From NCBI RefSeq assembly GCF_010015445.1, contig NC_053133.1:23765922-23829921 (forward strand): a stretch of DNA of 64,000 bases. The letters run 5' to 3'. A program made the position numbers and the translations under genes. Under the pieces are notes generated by a model. It was not told the DNA's origin. It searched no databases and worked only from the letters and a program-made list of their open reading frames with translations. Below are positions 37,333 to 49,789 of this stretch, piece by piece. The stretch's first letter is position 1. Each line of letters starts with the position of its first letter. This stretch comes from Perca fluviatilis. Its lineage: Eukaryota > Chordata > Actinopteri > Perciformes > Percidae.

Positions 37333-38210
37333 CTTCCACTAGTATGTAATGATATTGATTTAATAATGTATGTAGATGATACTGTGCTGTACACTCATGG
37401 GAAGAATGCCACAGAGGTTGCTTTAAAATTAACGAATATTATGCATAAGGTTGTTGATTGGTTACATAACTCATGTCTTACTTTGAATACTGAAAAGACG
37501 GTAACCATGTTTTTTAAAAATAGATGCAAACTTAAGGAATGTCCTGAGGTCTTAGTAAATGGGAATACAATTAAAAATGTAGACGAATTCAAATATTTGG
37601 GTGTCACCCTGGACCCAACTCTTACCTTTAAAAAACATGTTAAAAAACTGAGTAGTACACTGAAATTTAACCTTATAAATTTCAGACATATAAGAAACTC
37701 TCTTACCATTGAGGCATCAAATACCTACTTAAGTGCAATGATGATTCCACACTTTTTGTATTGCATGACAAGTTGGTCTCAAGCAGGTAAGACAGCCTTA
37801 AGACCACTTGAATCATTATATAAAACAGCCCTTAAGATCCATGACAAAAAAACACGTCAATATCACCACTGCAAAATAATAACTAAATACAATATTTTAA
37901 ATTTTGAAAATTTGATAATGCATTTGAATGTTTGCTTACTTTTTAAAATCATTCATAATGCTGTCGCTCCACCTCCAAAAAAATGTATTACGCTCAACTC
38001 AGAAAAAAAAGAGCTACTCGGTCAGCCACAAGAGGAGAGTGCAATATTCCCAATTGCAAAACTTCATTTGGGAAATCATCCTTTTCTTATGTGGCCATAA
38101 GTCAGTGGAATAATCTCCCCACACATCTTATTACATGTACAAATCCTCAAACTTTTTCGAGTTTGACAAAAGCATGGTTACTGTCACAACAAAATTGCAC
38201 ACATTTATGA
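37333..38210 (+). pseudogene. LINE reverse transcriptase C-terminal half (CR1/L2/Rex1-group)
   Basis: The frame to about 37,985 contains the RT catalytic box IMYVDDTVLY (YVDD at 37,369-37,380). It is followed by WLHNSCLTLNTEKTVTMFF, DEFKYLGVTLDPTLTFKKHV and LESLYKTALKIHDKKTRQYH, the usual order of thumb and C-terminal motifs in jockey-superfamily LINEs. A single frame change near 37,990 moves the end (SATRGECNIPNCKTSFG, SQWNNLPTHL) to another frame, which stops at 38,208-38,210. It differs clearly from the L2 elements nearby. The exact clade (CR1, L2 or Rex1) is not certain. Only one break suggests a fairly recent insertion. Confidence 0.82.
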
Positions 38211-38248
38211 GGTGTGTGTGTGTGCGTGCCTCAGCGGGCCAATGGAAG

Positions 38249-38338
<90 letters not shown>
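38211..38338. repeat. (TG)n microsatellite
   Basis: A short TG block (38,211-38,223), a 28-bp interruption and a long pure block (38,252-38,338). The array lies in the LINE 3' UTR, immediately after its stop codon. Confidence 0.96.
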
Positions 38339-38339
<1 letters not shown>

Positions 38340-38642
38340 GGGAGATCTAAGGATTTTGAGTGCATAGCTTTGTTGGTGTGGGGGGGTTGGTTTTAGGAAG
38401 GGGGAACAATTGAGCACATGATAGTTTTTAATTGTGTGACTGTGGTTGTAAAATTGTATATTTTAATGTTTTGTATTTCACTTGCATGACATTTTTATTG
38501 TGTTATGACCTGTTAAGGGACTACGGGCAGAAAATAGCACTTGTGCTGCAACCTGGCAGAGTGCATCTCTCCTTGTTCTTATACAAGGTTAATGTTAACT
38601 TGTGCATTGTCCCTGTTTTAAATAAAATGAATCTGAATCTGA

Positions 38643-38833
38643 ATTTTGTTGGTGGCCATGATGTTGTGGCCCTCCTCCCCACAGGGTTCGGGAAAAGTTT
38701 TATTTTCCAGCTCGCTCCGTTAGTGGTGAATGAGTTAACTAAGGCGAACGCTAGCGATGCTAAGCCGACGTCACCACCAAATGTTAGCGATTGGTTATGG
38801 CAGATCCAAAGTGGCTCTGGGCAGATCCAGTAG
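38643..38833 (+). pseudogene. RecQ/SF2-like helicase P-loop fragment carried by a DNA transposon
   Basis: The frame reads FVGGHDVVALLPTGFGKSFI, FQLAPLVVNELTKANASD, and ends in a serine/tryptophan-rich tail at a TAG (38,831-38,833). The block LLPTGFGKS (38,672-38,698) is a motif I (Walker A) of the kind found in RecQ-type SF2 helicases, which bind ATP here, and the following FQLAP fits the next helix. No DEAD/DEAH box or other helicase motif follows, so it is only a small slice of an enzyme. It is most likely one exon of a helicase encoded or captured by the autonomous parent element. Confidence 0.65.
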
Positions 38834-38953
38834 TTTTAAACTTCAACAGAGTACCCGCCTTCAAGGAAGTTAACACTTGTCAATGGAGTGTGGCCAGACT
38901 CTCTGAACAAATGAAATGTACGAGAGTCTTGTAGGACCAGGCTAAATTACACC

Positions 38954-39173
38954 CTTTATTAACAGAAATGAATCCATATCCTACCAAACACTGAGAACAC
39001 CATAAGAACAACAAGAAACACCCTCATAAACTTGCCTAAACCCTAACGTATTTATGGTATTGTAGGTGCCACACCTTTCTTTTCATTTGCAATGGCCTCA
39101 ATTTACCTGCAACCATTAAGGTTCTTCAATTGATTTATTCATTAATTTATCAACATTTTTTAAAACAATGTCA
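38954..39173. other. Short unique spacer
   Basis: About 220 bp of AT-rich sequence between two transposons, with no feature seen. Confidence 0.5.
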
Positions 39174-39629
39174 GTAATTGTTTAGTCTATATCCACAACG
39201 TTCCACTTCCGGGATTGCTCTGGTGCCGCCGGAAATTCCGCCGGATGTCACTCTTTTCGGCCGGATGTCTGCCACCTTCCGCTTCCTTTGTGTTTGAATT
39301 TTAAACTCTGGTGGATTTCTGAGGACTATGGTTAACTGCTCCTCAGATATCTGCAGGATAAATCCAGACAGCTAGCTAGACTATCTGTCCAATCTGAGTT
39401 TTCTGTTGAACGACTAAAACAACTTTTGAACGTACACATGTTCCACCAAAACAAGTTCCTTCCCACGAAAATCCACGATTTTGCAGAAGCACTGGGGCTC
39501 CGTCTGGTGCTTAGTGCTGTCCATGACAATTGTTGTTGTGACAATTGGTTTAAAGAAATGCCAATAAACCAGAGCATGTTTTCCTTCCATCACGGAATGC
39601 TGTGTGGACTAGCCAGACTAGTAATTATT
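39174..39629 (-). mobile_element. Non-autonomous DNA transposon with 9-bp duplication (copy B)
   Basis: The element occupies 39,183-39,620 (438 bp). Its ends are TAGTCTATATCC and the inverse of TAGTCTGGCTAG. It is flanked by 9-bp direct repeats GTAATTGTT (39,174-39,182) and GTAATTATT (39,621-39,629), which differ at one base. It matches copy A at 15 kb in the opposite orientation but keeps a CCGCCGG-rich block that copy A lacks. No coding sequence. The TAGTCT start and 9-bp duplication resemble the neighbouring helicase-bearing element (TAGCCT). Confidence 0.8.
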
Positions 39630-40437
39630 AAATAATTATTAATAATTTTTTATTCCAAAATTCTACAGCTTTTCAAATATGTAAATTGGACGCCTTTCGG
39701 TTGAAAGCTAACAATTTGAAGAAATCACTTTTGCCTTTAGTAAACTGTAATGGCCATTTTTCTTTCTCTTCTAAAGTCTCAGCTTGATACAAGCAGCTCA
39801 GATATCAACAGTTATACTATGTCCTTGATAGGCTGAGAAAATGCAATAAAGTTGAACAACCTCATAATCTGCCGAACACTCATATCGTGTCTTTGATCTT
39901 AATCATGTACAGGTCAGTAAATCTTTTTAATAGTGACTCAGGCATCCATATTACCAAAATGTCACCCCTGAGGAGTTCACATTGCCATTAACCTTTTCAA
40001 TGGACACACTTTATGCCTCATTAACATTTCCAGTCTCCACAAAAAAAAAAGAGTACATTTTTCCACTTACACACTCACCAACATTGGATTTAAACAAGTA
40101 CAATACCCAATCAACCATGAAATTGAGCGCTTACTTGGTTTGAGTGGTGTCAGAGGAAAATCAAGGTAGAATTGATGTGGCTGTTAGTGCATCCAAAAAA
40201 ATGTATTGTCTGGATTTTGGATTGGAATGAAATATTCATTACCCAAATATATTGGTTTTCTGCATGGAGGCTGCTTGGAGAGACATTGTCCAAGTAGGAT
40301 ATCCTGTGTTAGCATTGCTTTTATGTGTCTGTCAAAAACAAAGTCAGTTGCAAGTCTTTGACAAAGAGAATAATCTGTAGTACTTTTGCTCCTTTAGAAA
40401 CGGTTTGTTAATTGTGCCATTTTGAAGGAAAGTAATA
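39630..40437. other. Unique AT-rich spacer
   Basis: No repeat termini or meaningful frame was found. It has short runs of A (about 40,040) and leads into the AT-rich tail of a minus-strand LINE. Confidence 0.5.
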
Positions 40438-41156
40438 TAATGATAATAATAATTATAATTATAATATTTTTTTTTATATAGCACTTTTCATGGTACTCAA
40501 AGACACTGTACAGTAAAACCATCACATACATCACATTAAAAACAGATAAGCAATAAAACCAACACATAAAACAAGCATATTAGAAACAATAACACCAGTA
40601 ACTATCAGGTGAGAAATATAAGACTATTGTATGTGGAAAGCTAATCTGAAGAGGTGTGTTTTGATTAGTGTTTTGAATGTGTCTAGGTAAGTACAGTCAC
40701 GGATGTATATGGGTAGGGAATTCCAGAAGGAGGGGGCTGCAGTTGTGAAGGCTCGGTCACCCCAGGTACGGTGGTTGGTCCTGAGTGGTGGGGAGAGAAG
40801 GTTTGCATCAGAGGAGTGGAGGTTACGGGGGGGGGGGGGTTATGGAGGGCTTTGTGGGTGAGGAGGACTTTAAACTGGATGCGTTGGGAAACAGGGAGCC
40901 AGTGGAGGTTCTGAAGGATGGGAGTGATGTGATCACGGGAACGGGTGTGGGTGAGGAGACGGGCAGTAGAGTTTGGGATGTATTGGAGTTTATTTAAGGC
41001 TTTTGCAGGTGAACCATAGAGGATGCTGGTGCAGTAGTCAATTGTGGAAGTGATGAAGCCGTGAATCAAAGTTTCTGCAGCAGAGAAGGTGAGTGATGGG
41101 CGGAGACGGGCAATGTTTTTGAGGTGAAAGAAGGCCGTTGTGGTTTTCAAAAGTGA
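40438..41156 (-). pseudogene. L2-clade LINE 3' fragment, reverse orientation
   Basis: Read on the minus strand, the frame contains TTTAFFHLKNIARLRPSL, AAETLIHGFITSTIDYC, YGSPAKALNKLQYIPNST, ARLLTHTRSRDHITPILQ and NLHWLPVSQRIQFKVLL. These are the same conserved C-terminal RT motifs as in the plus-strand L2s at 25 and 35 kb. The end TFKTLIKTHLFRLAFHIQ before a stop is read after a frame change. The 3' UTR runs to a tail of AT-rich repeats at 40,438-40,480, preceded by the AAAAGTGCTATATAAA-type motif common at L2 ends. A G-run (about 40,829-40,841) marks one of the breaks. This is a third, distinct L2 subfamily, truncated at 5'. Confidence 0.88.
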
Positions 41157-43483
41157 GGTTGCTGCATACTGTTTTAGAAATGTTATATTGTCATTTGTTC
41201 ACACAAGAATGGGTAAAATGATCTCTCAATGGGAAATTATTAGCTTCAAAACTCTGAAATTCGTGCTTCCTATTCTGATCAATTTTGACCGATCTAAAAT
41301 TGACCCTTTTCATACACTTTCAACTGAAAATTACTCTCTCAATGGGGAGCTAACTCAGGCTTTGGCACCATTACATTTATCTTACAACTATTCTCAGCAG
41401 GCCCCCAATATGAATCTAATAAAGAGCTGGAACTGTAGTCTTCTGGGTGGTTCTCACTCATAATATGCAATATTGCTTGTTTCCCACTGTTGCCTGCTCT
41501 CCAGATTCATGAAATCCCTTAGTTTGGCAAACCACACAGAAATTCACACTAAACTACTTGGTCCCTTGGCATCCACCTCAGTAATGCTTACAGTGTCTCT
41601 GCAAAGTACAGCATGAATGCGGACCAGTCAGATGGATGAAACAAAAAAGTGTAATCTAGAAAGTTGTCATTGCGGCAACACAGAGCCTGAACACACATTT
41701 AACCCCCAACGGTTTACACTTAAATGTAGAAACTATTATTGTGTAATATTTTTGCTTACATGTAATTGATTCCATTTGGCTGTTTATCTCCATTTGCATA
41801 CTTTCAATACAGGAGAAGCATCAGCACATACTGTTGTAAGCACTGACTTCCCTCAGATCATTGAATGTTCTCCCTACACATAAGTCTGCATATTGAGAAA
41901 GACTGGAGGGCCGCCCTCTTGCTGTGTCCTCTGGGGCTCTAAGAGATTGTAATGAAACCTTCTCTACCTTCCGGTCTCCTAATGGTGTCTGCTGCACCAG
42001 CTCCTAAAACTGTGGTGATGCAACATCATAGCATTGAAGTCCAAATATGCTGTGATGGGTCGAGTAATGTCCTGTTTGTCATTCTTACAAACGAGACAAA
42101 GGTGTGTTGACACATAATGACATACCCATTTGTCCCTCTGAAGCATTCAGCTAACTTTGTCGGGCTGTTTCATTCTAAAAGATCACAGACCATCCACAGT
42201 ATGCCTAGATGATTGTTTGTCTTCAGCCATTCTGGGTCTTTACCCGTTATGTGAAACTATATTACCCAATGTGGTTTTGCCTTTCAGTGATTAGCTTACA
42301 AATGCAACTGTTCAGCTAATCACTCGCAACATGCACCTGTGGACACAACCCTGAATTCATGGACACCAGTGTGAGAGAATGTGTTTCTGGTCAGTCATCC
42401 TCATAGCTTGCAAAGAAAGTAATCAAACTGCTATTTAACTCAACTTCTATTCTTGATCTGTGAGAGAAGTGCCCTACATCCCAACCTGCAGGGACTTTAA
42501 ATATGGGAATGAAGCTGAATTTTACCTTGCTATGCACCGGGCTGTCGGAACCCACACAGTGATAAGATGTTCAAGGCCTTTTTCATAGTTCAGCAGTAGT
42601 ACATGGTGACTGTGCTGACTTCCATGCAACCATTATTGCACAAGAGCTGCGATCCAGTCGGTCTCCTGTGCATAAGGCCCTTACAGAGATGGTTTTGCAT
42701 GCTAAATGTGCACACAAGACATGTTGCAAGCTTTGCTGGCTGACTATTCTGCAAACCAACAGTCATTTACCATAATACTAGCAAAAGTAAGACACACTTC
42801 ACCAGGGTGCCGTTGTGTGACAGTCGTATTCAGCAGTGTCACACTGATTGTTAAGGGTCTCTCTCAATGTCTGTTTGAACATCCTATAACAGGTGAGCTG
42901 TTCTCCCTTAGTCCGCCACAAGCCTTCCTTTTTAACATTGTGTTCAGATGTTGAGAAAGATTCCACTTCATGCAAAAGTCCTCTGACATATGGGGGGGCA
43001 ACACCATTGGAGGCAAGCATTTGCACTTGTTTTGATTCCCAAGGAAAATGGAAGCACTGATGTCGGGCCGTGCCATAGGGTGCACTATATCAGACCAGGT
43101 ATGAAGCCTACACTCCCAAAAACCCTAAGCATAGATTCCCTGCTGCTGGCAGAGCTGTGGTCCTGTTAATGACTGAGGTAGGGTTGTACTCTTTGACCGT
43201 AATGTTACTTGCATGCCGCACTGTAGACCGGTTGTGAACCATCACATCTCAGGCGAGTTGTGGGGTTTAGATTCATGCTTGTGTGTCCATGACTCTAACA
43301 CTGCACCACAATCACTATGGCAACCCTTTGAAAGACTGCCAGCATCACTTCTACTCATTAGCACATTGTAAAGGTGGTATATTGTTTCCCAGCCACAGCT
43401 GTTTTGACCACCTTTCATTAAGCATTGTCTATTCAGTTCAATTTTTAATTTTCTGTGAATTAAAATTCTGTAAGGTGTATAGA

Positions 43484-43523
<40 letters not shown>

Positions 43524-43830
43524 ATCTAAAAGTTCTCTACTGCAGGCTAAAATGGGCTTTACTTTGATCCACTCTTGAGTCAATGCTGCTGAGGTTTTAT
43601 TATAAATATCAGAGGAGTGTAAAACATATTGCTGGCTAAAGTAAAAGGTCAGCAAGTGCATTGCCCTGCCTTTATGTAATCATTTTCTGACTTAACAATG
43701 AATGTGAACTTGTGAATGTCTTAGTATTGTTACAACAGGTAGCACAGATGAGAAGATTATAGAAAGAAAAATGTAGAAATAAGAAAAGTATTTCAGTTCT
43801 TTTTTTTTTTTTGGTTTGGTTGTGAATTCC
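41157..43830. other. Unique non-coding DNA
   Basis: No gene or transposon terminus recognised. Contains one TG array (43,487-43,521) and a T-run near 43,800. Short overlapping frames on both strands at 42,700-43,090 and 43,240-43,660 lack motifs. Confidence 0.5.
43487..43521. repeat. (TG)n microsatellite
   Basis: About 35 bp of TG repeat, seen directly. Confidence 0.95.
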
Positions 43831-44061
43831 TTAAAGTGCCCATATTATGAAAAAATCTGAACTAAAAACAGAAGTAGGATGCCTCACTCTGTAGCTAAAC
43901 TAAAGCACAGACCTGAACACACAGGGTGAAAAGAGGAGCTGCAGAAATGTGCAGTACAACAAAGATATGGTGTTTTTTGAAAATGAAACCATGTAAACCT
44001 ATATGTACAACCTCAAAATCCAATTATGAACCTGAAAATGAGCATAATATGGGCGCTTTAA
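43831..44061. mobile_element. TTAA-flanked MITE, 223 bp
   Basis: The body (43,835-44,057) starts AGTGCCCATATTATG and ends CATAATATGGGCGCT, inverted repeats of 15 bp with one mismatch. TTAA flanks it on both sides (43,831-43,834 and 44,058-44,061). The interior includes GATATGGTGTTTTTTGAAAA and GAACCTGAAAATGAG, which I recall as frequent in teleost genomes. No coding sequence. Confidence 0.85.
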
Positions 44062-44592
44062 CATTTCTGTCATTCTTTTGTGAAACTTGGGGCTCAGCAT
44101 ATTTTGAATTACGAGTATTTCCTTTTTAAACCATGTATGCAATCTCAGAGAAATCGACACAGATATATCCAACTTTCTGAGCAAAACTAGCTTGCAATTT
44201 AGAATGTTGTACTTTTCCAGCACATTTGATGTTTTCTTGGAAAAAAAGTGTTACGTGCATTTGTTAGAAATATATGGAAAACACTGAAATAATGGAAAAT
44301 TGAGGGCCAAAGAAACTCTGGAGCGTGATATTGGGCAGTCATCTTCTCCTTTGGTATGGGAGCTTTTGTTTAATCTTGATTTGTATATTTTGTTCTTGTT
44401 TTTCAGAGTAGATCACTTTAGCAAAATTTCAGCTCAGGCCTAATGAAGCTTTATTCCGTTGTATTTAATTACTTTCTGTTCTGTTGTTAGCAATAGTCTT
44501 TATTTGTGTAAAAAAAAAAGTATAATTTGTGGAAGTGGTATGTGGAAGTGCTGTACCTCTGTGTATTGTAAGTCGGCCTGTCTTCCAGTCTT

Positions 44593-44636
44593 TGTGTGTG
44601 TGTGTGTGTGTGTGTGTGTTTGTGTGCGTGCGTGTT
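44593..44636. repeat. (TG)n microsatellite, imperfect
   Basis: TG repeat with TT and CG interruptions toward its end. Confidence 0.93.
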
Positions 44637-46901
44637 GTGCACTGTTCCTCGCACTGCATCAATCTCATTATGCACAGAGCAAAAAGACTATGAGACAATT
44701 CAATCGTTTGTAGTAATTGATCCTTCCACCTGAGGGCAGTACTTTCTAATCTAATATCAGATAAATCTGTTTCACATCTTCAATTAAACCACAATATTGA
44801 ATTGGCTTTCAGTTTTAGCTCACTTGTTTTAGTTAGTTCCCCTCCTAATGTTAGAAAAACAAATCCAATATAAAATTGTGTAGTTCCATCTTTGCCCTGC
44901 AGGATGAAACAATATGCACTCTACCCTTGGATAGATTTCTGAAAAAAAAAAAAAATGCAAATGTAGTCTTTGAATTGTGCAGTATTTTTTGAAGTCATGT
45001 AGTGAGTGATCATCAGGGATGGGTTTATTGGATATAGAGCTGTTGAGGACTTACGCTGACTGTTGCAGGCATTGAACCTGTGAACTTCTTTTTACAGGAA
45101 GGTGTTTTTAAAAGTTACATTATTATGTTCAATGTTAAGGTGGTGTTTGTCTTTCATACATTTGGCCCTATTCAACTCAAGCAATGTTCAGAAATCCTGA
45201 ATCTTTGAGATACTGTGAGGGCAGTTTGCTTCCACTATTCCCTTTTTCTAATTTGTAAAGACTGACGGCAGCGTGTTTTTGCCTAAAACCACTCTATGCA
45301 TACACCAGTTCTCTACTGTTGCATTGCTGTTCCTTTTCATTCTCTCCAAAAACAATTACATTCTCCTTTACACAAGTCAATTATTTCCACTGTTCAGAAA
45401 CAAATGCCTGAGGCCTCGCTTGTCCCCTCTTTTTCATCCAGAGACAATCTTTTAGCTGATGACATACATAGCCACCTATCACCACTGAGGATAAGAAAAT
45501 AGTTTTTATTCATAAATGAAAAACAATAATTTGAATGGCTTATGTATGGAGTGACAATTTAATTTAGTCTGTGGTGTGGAATTTATACCCGACAGTGATA
45601 TACTGTACAGCCAAACTAAATCTCTTCTTTTTGTCTTAGTGGCTTAGGAATAAGAAGAGAAAGGAATTGATGCAATTTTTTAAATTAATCTGGCCCTGTC
45701 AGTCTCTGTGGACAGACCATGAGTTTCTCCTTGAAGTAGTGCTGTATGTTACTTTAAGCCGTACAAAAGCCTTCCAATGAAACTCATGACTTGGGGTTGT
45801 CTTATAACCATAAATGTGCCAATCAAACTTTCAAATAACAAAACTAACTGACGCCCAACGTTGTACAAACCCATCAAACACCCAGTAAACCCTGAGCCTG
45901 GCCATTATGGAATTATTTCCCCAAACATGTAATAATTAGTGTAATTACAAGAGTTATGTTCTGTATGTGGATTGGAAATTAGAATTACTGTTACCTTTGA
46001 TCCTGGTACTTCCAAAAAAATAGGCTCTGTGACATTGCACAGGCGCCATGTTATCGTTTAATAAAAATCTATTTCAAAGAAGATTTAGCAAAATATAAAA
46101 CAGAACTTTTGCAATCGTCTTTGGGCATCCAGTCAGCCATTTTCTTCTTTTGTCTGTTTGTCATTGAGCTAGTTTCTTCTTCTAACAACATTAAGCAAAG
46201 GCAATATGACTGTGTTTGATCATCCACTAACAGGATTAGTTTTTTAATAGAACAAACCTTTTAATAAGTTTGATGATAACGGCAGCAGATTAAAGCCAGA
46301 TATTCTTCTTAGGAAGACATAATCAACTGTAATTCCATATTAGGTTGCAATCGAGTGGATGGGATTGTTATCAGGAAGCTTAATATTCTGTGACCACCTT
46401 TTAAAGAGGTTTAAAAGTGCGTGTCTTAAAAGTGGTTAAAATCCAGTGCAGGGGTTTGTCCCTTTGTTGTGATCTTGCAGTATTGGATGAGCAAACTGAT
46501 ATTATGGTAGCTAGAAAAATATCTTTTTATATAATCTTTTACCAAGTGAATTCAATCAGAAATTGTAAAATAGACACCATCACTTAGTAAATAGGTTCAT
46601 TGTGTGTCGCTCTCTGTGATTCTGTAATGTATGCTTGTGTCGATTTTAATTCAGTGTTAAATGTGCGAGACGGTTATCAACCGAAAAAGAAAAAAAAAAC
46701 AGACCTCCTTGCTGTACTTTTCAAAGGCAAACAAATACACAGACATGTCCAGATGCTATGCAGTCCCACGGTGCCTAGCAAGGTGTGCAGCATCAGCTGT
46801 CGCTGTAGCTGAATCTGCTACTGTCCTAGAATAACCACATATTTTACCAATGTATTGTTAAGAATAGGTCCCTATTATGCCCAAAAGTCTGACAAAAGGA
46901 T

Positions 46902-46935
46902 CCACTAAAGGATTCACTAAAGGATTCACTAAAAA
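46902..46935. repeat. 12-bp tandem repeat
   Basis: About three copies of CACTAAAGGATT in tandem. Seen directly. Confidence 0.8.
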
Positions 46936-47092
46936 GGAAAAAAATACAACTTTGAGCATAATCTGGCTGTTATTGAAACATTACATGACAAAGCTGATTA
47001 CTATTCTTATAGCACCTGCACAGTGTTAGACTTCTGCCTCCGTAAAATCACTTGGTATCAATTTAAATCACACATGCAGAGGTTTGAAGAGG

Positions 47093-47222
47093 ATTTGTGC
47101 AGACCCAACCCACTAAAAATGTAACCTGACCCAACCAGATTTGGGTTTTTAAACTCTGGGCTGGGTTTCACTTGGATTTTTGCAAACTTTTAATTGGACC
47201 CGACATGACCCAAGCACAGTAA
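47093..47222. mobile_element. Possible hAT-derived fragment
   Basis: A palindromic-like arrangement of GACCCAACCC/TGACCCAACC and TTTGGGTTTTTAAACTCTGGG, followed by GGACCCGACATGACCC, resembles the GGGTCGGGT-rich ends of a fish hAT family. No boundary or duplication was identified. Confidence 0.3.
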
Positions 47223-49789
47223 AGCACTAGAAAGACAAATCCTGCATATTAGTCAGGCAATCAGAATGCAAGAATTGACTTGAATTTGGCTTTATGATGT
47301 CAGAGAATGTGTTACTTTAAGAGCATTTTGGCGGATAGGGCAAGTGTAGCATACCTGAATGTTAAGTGTGGCCATTTCTTTTTAAGACGCGTTTTTTCGC
47401 TGAATGGCTGTCGGAGTGTGTGACTAATATATGGTCTGATGTGCCCACTTGCATGATATGAAACACACTTTTGCATCTATTTTTTTTTTTTAAGAAAAAA
47501 AATATGTATGCTTCCAAAATGCCAAAGGCTGAATGAATTTGGAAAACTCTCTGATATTTTCCTCATCTTGCCAATTACACCCACACAAAGAGGCAGTTAA
47601 GGTCAAACGGCTGTTTTAACACAAACTATCTTTATTTTCCTCAAAAACAGAACCGACTGTTGAATCCATGTGATTCCTACTGGCAACATTTCCATCTGTG
47701 TCAATATATGTCCCTCTTTCATCACATCTCATCTTTTCATATTCAAGTAATTCATCTTTGGCTCCTTTTCTAGAATTAAAGCCCTTTCCTGACAGCTACA
47801 TAATAACTAAATGTTAAGGTTTTAATGTTAAACGTTAGAATATCTCCAGGATAAATACAACCCAGACCTATCTTATTCTCTAATGTACTTAATTAGTTTA
47901 AAGTTGAGTATTCTACATGATAGTTTTAGCTAAAATGTATATATAGTTTTATTACAGAAATTGAAGATGTTTCTATATTTATATGACTTGAACAGATTAC
48001 ATCTAAAATGTTTGTTTTATCTTTAAGAGCTGCCTTACACATTTACAAATGTGTTCTTCTCTACCGATTTGACTTTGACTAAGATTTTAACAAAGGGTTT
48101 TAGCATTATACATGGATACAAGAATACAAGGGAAGAAGCCAGCCATCATGAAACAATGCAGTATTTCGATCTTAGCTTTTCAACGTACTCTGGATGAGCA
48201 ACCTAATTTCTATTCAGTATCCTTGCTCTCATAAAATTCTAATTGAAAATTGTCATCTCTAATTGATACCACAATTAAGGCCCGGGCAAGAGAAGAGAAA
48301 AGAGAATGAGCAGATAGGAATAATAATCTCAAAGGCAATACCATTACTTCCACTGTCAGTATAATAATAATTTGAGGAATGCTGCTTTTGATTTACTGAA
48401 TGAGCTAAGTCCTATTACTGCAGATGGTTGTTAAAGATATTTGGAAGACATCCATGCCATACACAGTTGTAACATTTAGTTAAAAGCCCAGTCGATAAGC
48501 AATTTGGGCTAAGCTCTCAGTTTTTGACATCAACTAATGAAGCCAATGAGTGCAAAGACAAGACAGAGTGATCTCAATTGGAGCAGTTGCACAACGATGC
48601 TGTTATATGTGATTAAGAAGATGCACTGACTCAATTACAAACATCTTTTAGTGCTTCTTAGGGTTGAGAGCTTCAGAGTTTAACTGTTTAAACTACAGTA
48701 AATAGTGGAACTTCTATTACTATCCTATTGTGGTTGTTGTAATGCGATGAAAACTATTGCAAAATTCATTATGTATAATGACTCAGAAAAATTGCTACGG
48801 TAATGTACAAGCTCTTTTTCATCATTACATGTTACCAAGGGTGTAACTTTGCGTTGAGAATGGTATGTGTGTGTGTGTGTCCAGTGGAAATTATGCCCTA
48901 GCATGTTGCAGAGCATTGTATGCTTTACCTAAGTGTGGATTTTGATTGGAAAATAGAGATCCAATAGGTAAAAGGGATACCCCACCAATATCTTTACAAT
49001 ATTAAACACATGTGTTTGGCTTGGAAGCTGTAAGGAGTTTGTTGCTTCAAAATGGTGTCTGTTGTTAGATTGGTTCACATTTTTGAATCCAAATCTAGTG
49101 AATTGTTTGTGAAGCAATCGTAGTGGCATATACATCCAAAGCCACTGGTGCATAGCATGAATATAAAAGTAGATAATGCAATATTAACAAGTACATAGAA
49201 CAATATGGGCTTGTAAGACACACGTCTTGGCCAGATGTTAACATATGAAAACCTAGTAAATTTGTCAGAGGAATAGTTCACCAGATGGAGGAAATAGCAT
49301 TACCAAGGGAGTCCTACACACAGCTCTAGTGGATAGGCGATGTGCTGTGAATAGTTTATCATAACAAACATGCCTTTCCACCCACAGAGTTATTTTCACC
49401 CCTATCACTTCTTTCTCTTCTGTTCACACATAGACAAACATACGTCTGTAACTGTCATATGGGGTTAAGTGCTTTATGTGCTCTATGGTCAGGCAATCCA
49501 TTTTATGCATTTTTTTCAGGAATCGTTATGGGCGCAATTCATTACAAATAATCAATTTGTTAACATGACAATGCAGCATTGGGATTTATGTGGCTAATAT
49601 GTGGTGCAGACTCTTTAATTAGCACATGGTTAAAGACACTATGTGAAAGAAACTGTAATACAAAGATGTTAATCCAGTGTTCTAGCATTCAATTAAGAAT
49701 GCGAATGTTAACTGAAAACATGTGTCACACCGGAATGTGAGGTTCCTAATTATGCCAGCAATTAATTTCTCCACTGATAGAAAAGGACA

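Larger units (their letters stand above)
37325..38642 (+). mobile_element. 5'-truncated LINE nested in the DNA transposon
   Basis: This non-LTR element begins near the RT active site and keeps a complete 3' end. The tail AAATAAAATGAATCTGAATCTGAAT contains ATCTGA repeats typical of LINE termini. A TG microsatellite sits directly after its stop codon. It interrupts the coding remnant of the host transposon, so it is the younger of the two. The 5' boundary is approximate and no target duplication could be fixed. Confidence 0.85.
37050..38953 (+). mobile_element. DNA transposon with 9-bp duplication carrying a helicase fragment, split by a LINE
   Basis: The element occupies 37,059-38,944. Both sides have a perfect 9-bp direct repeat, AATTACACC (37,050-37,058 and 38,945-38,953). 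The ends are TAGCCTGGCTCC and the inverted form of TAGCCTGGTCC, a short TIR with one indel. Near the right end, AGACTCTC and GAGAGTCT form a subterminal hairpin. Without the inserted LINE (about 37,325-38,642) roughly 560 bp remain. That remnant encodes part of a RecQ/SF2-like helicase rather than a transposase. Nine-base duplications are typical of Mutator-like and Merlin elements, but the TIRs do not by themselves identify the superfamily. Confidence 0.8.

Noticed and set aside
40683..40997. Plus-strand glycine-rich frame at 40,785-40,997
   Set aside because: It is the antisense of the minus-strand L2 reverse transcriptase remnant.
46902..46935. Regular short direct repeats resembling a CRISPR-like array
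   Set aside because: Only three contiguous 12-bp units without spacers in a vertebrate-like genome; simple tandem repeat.
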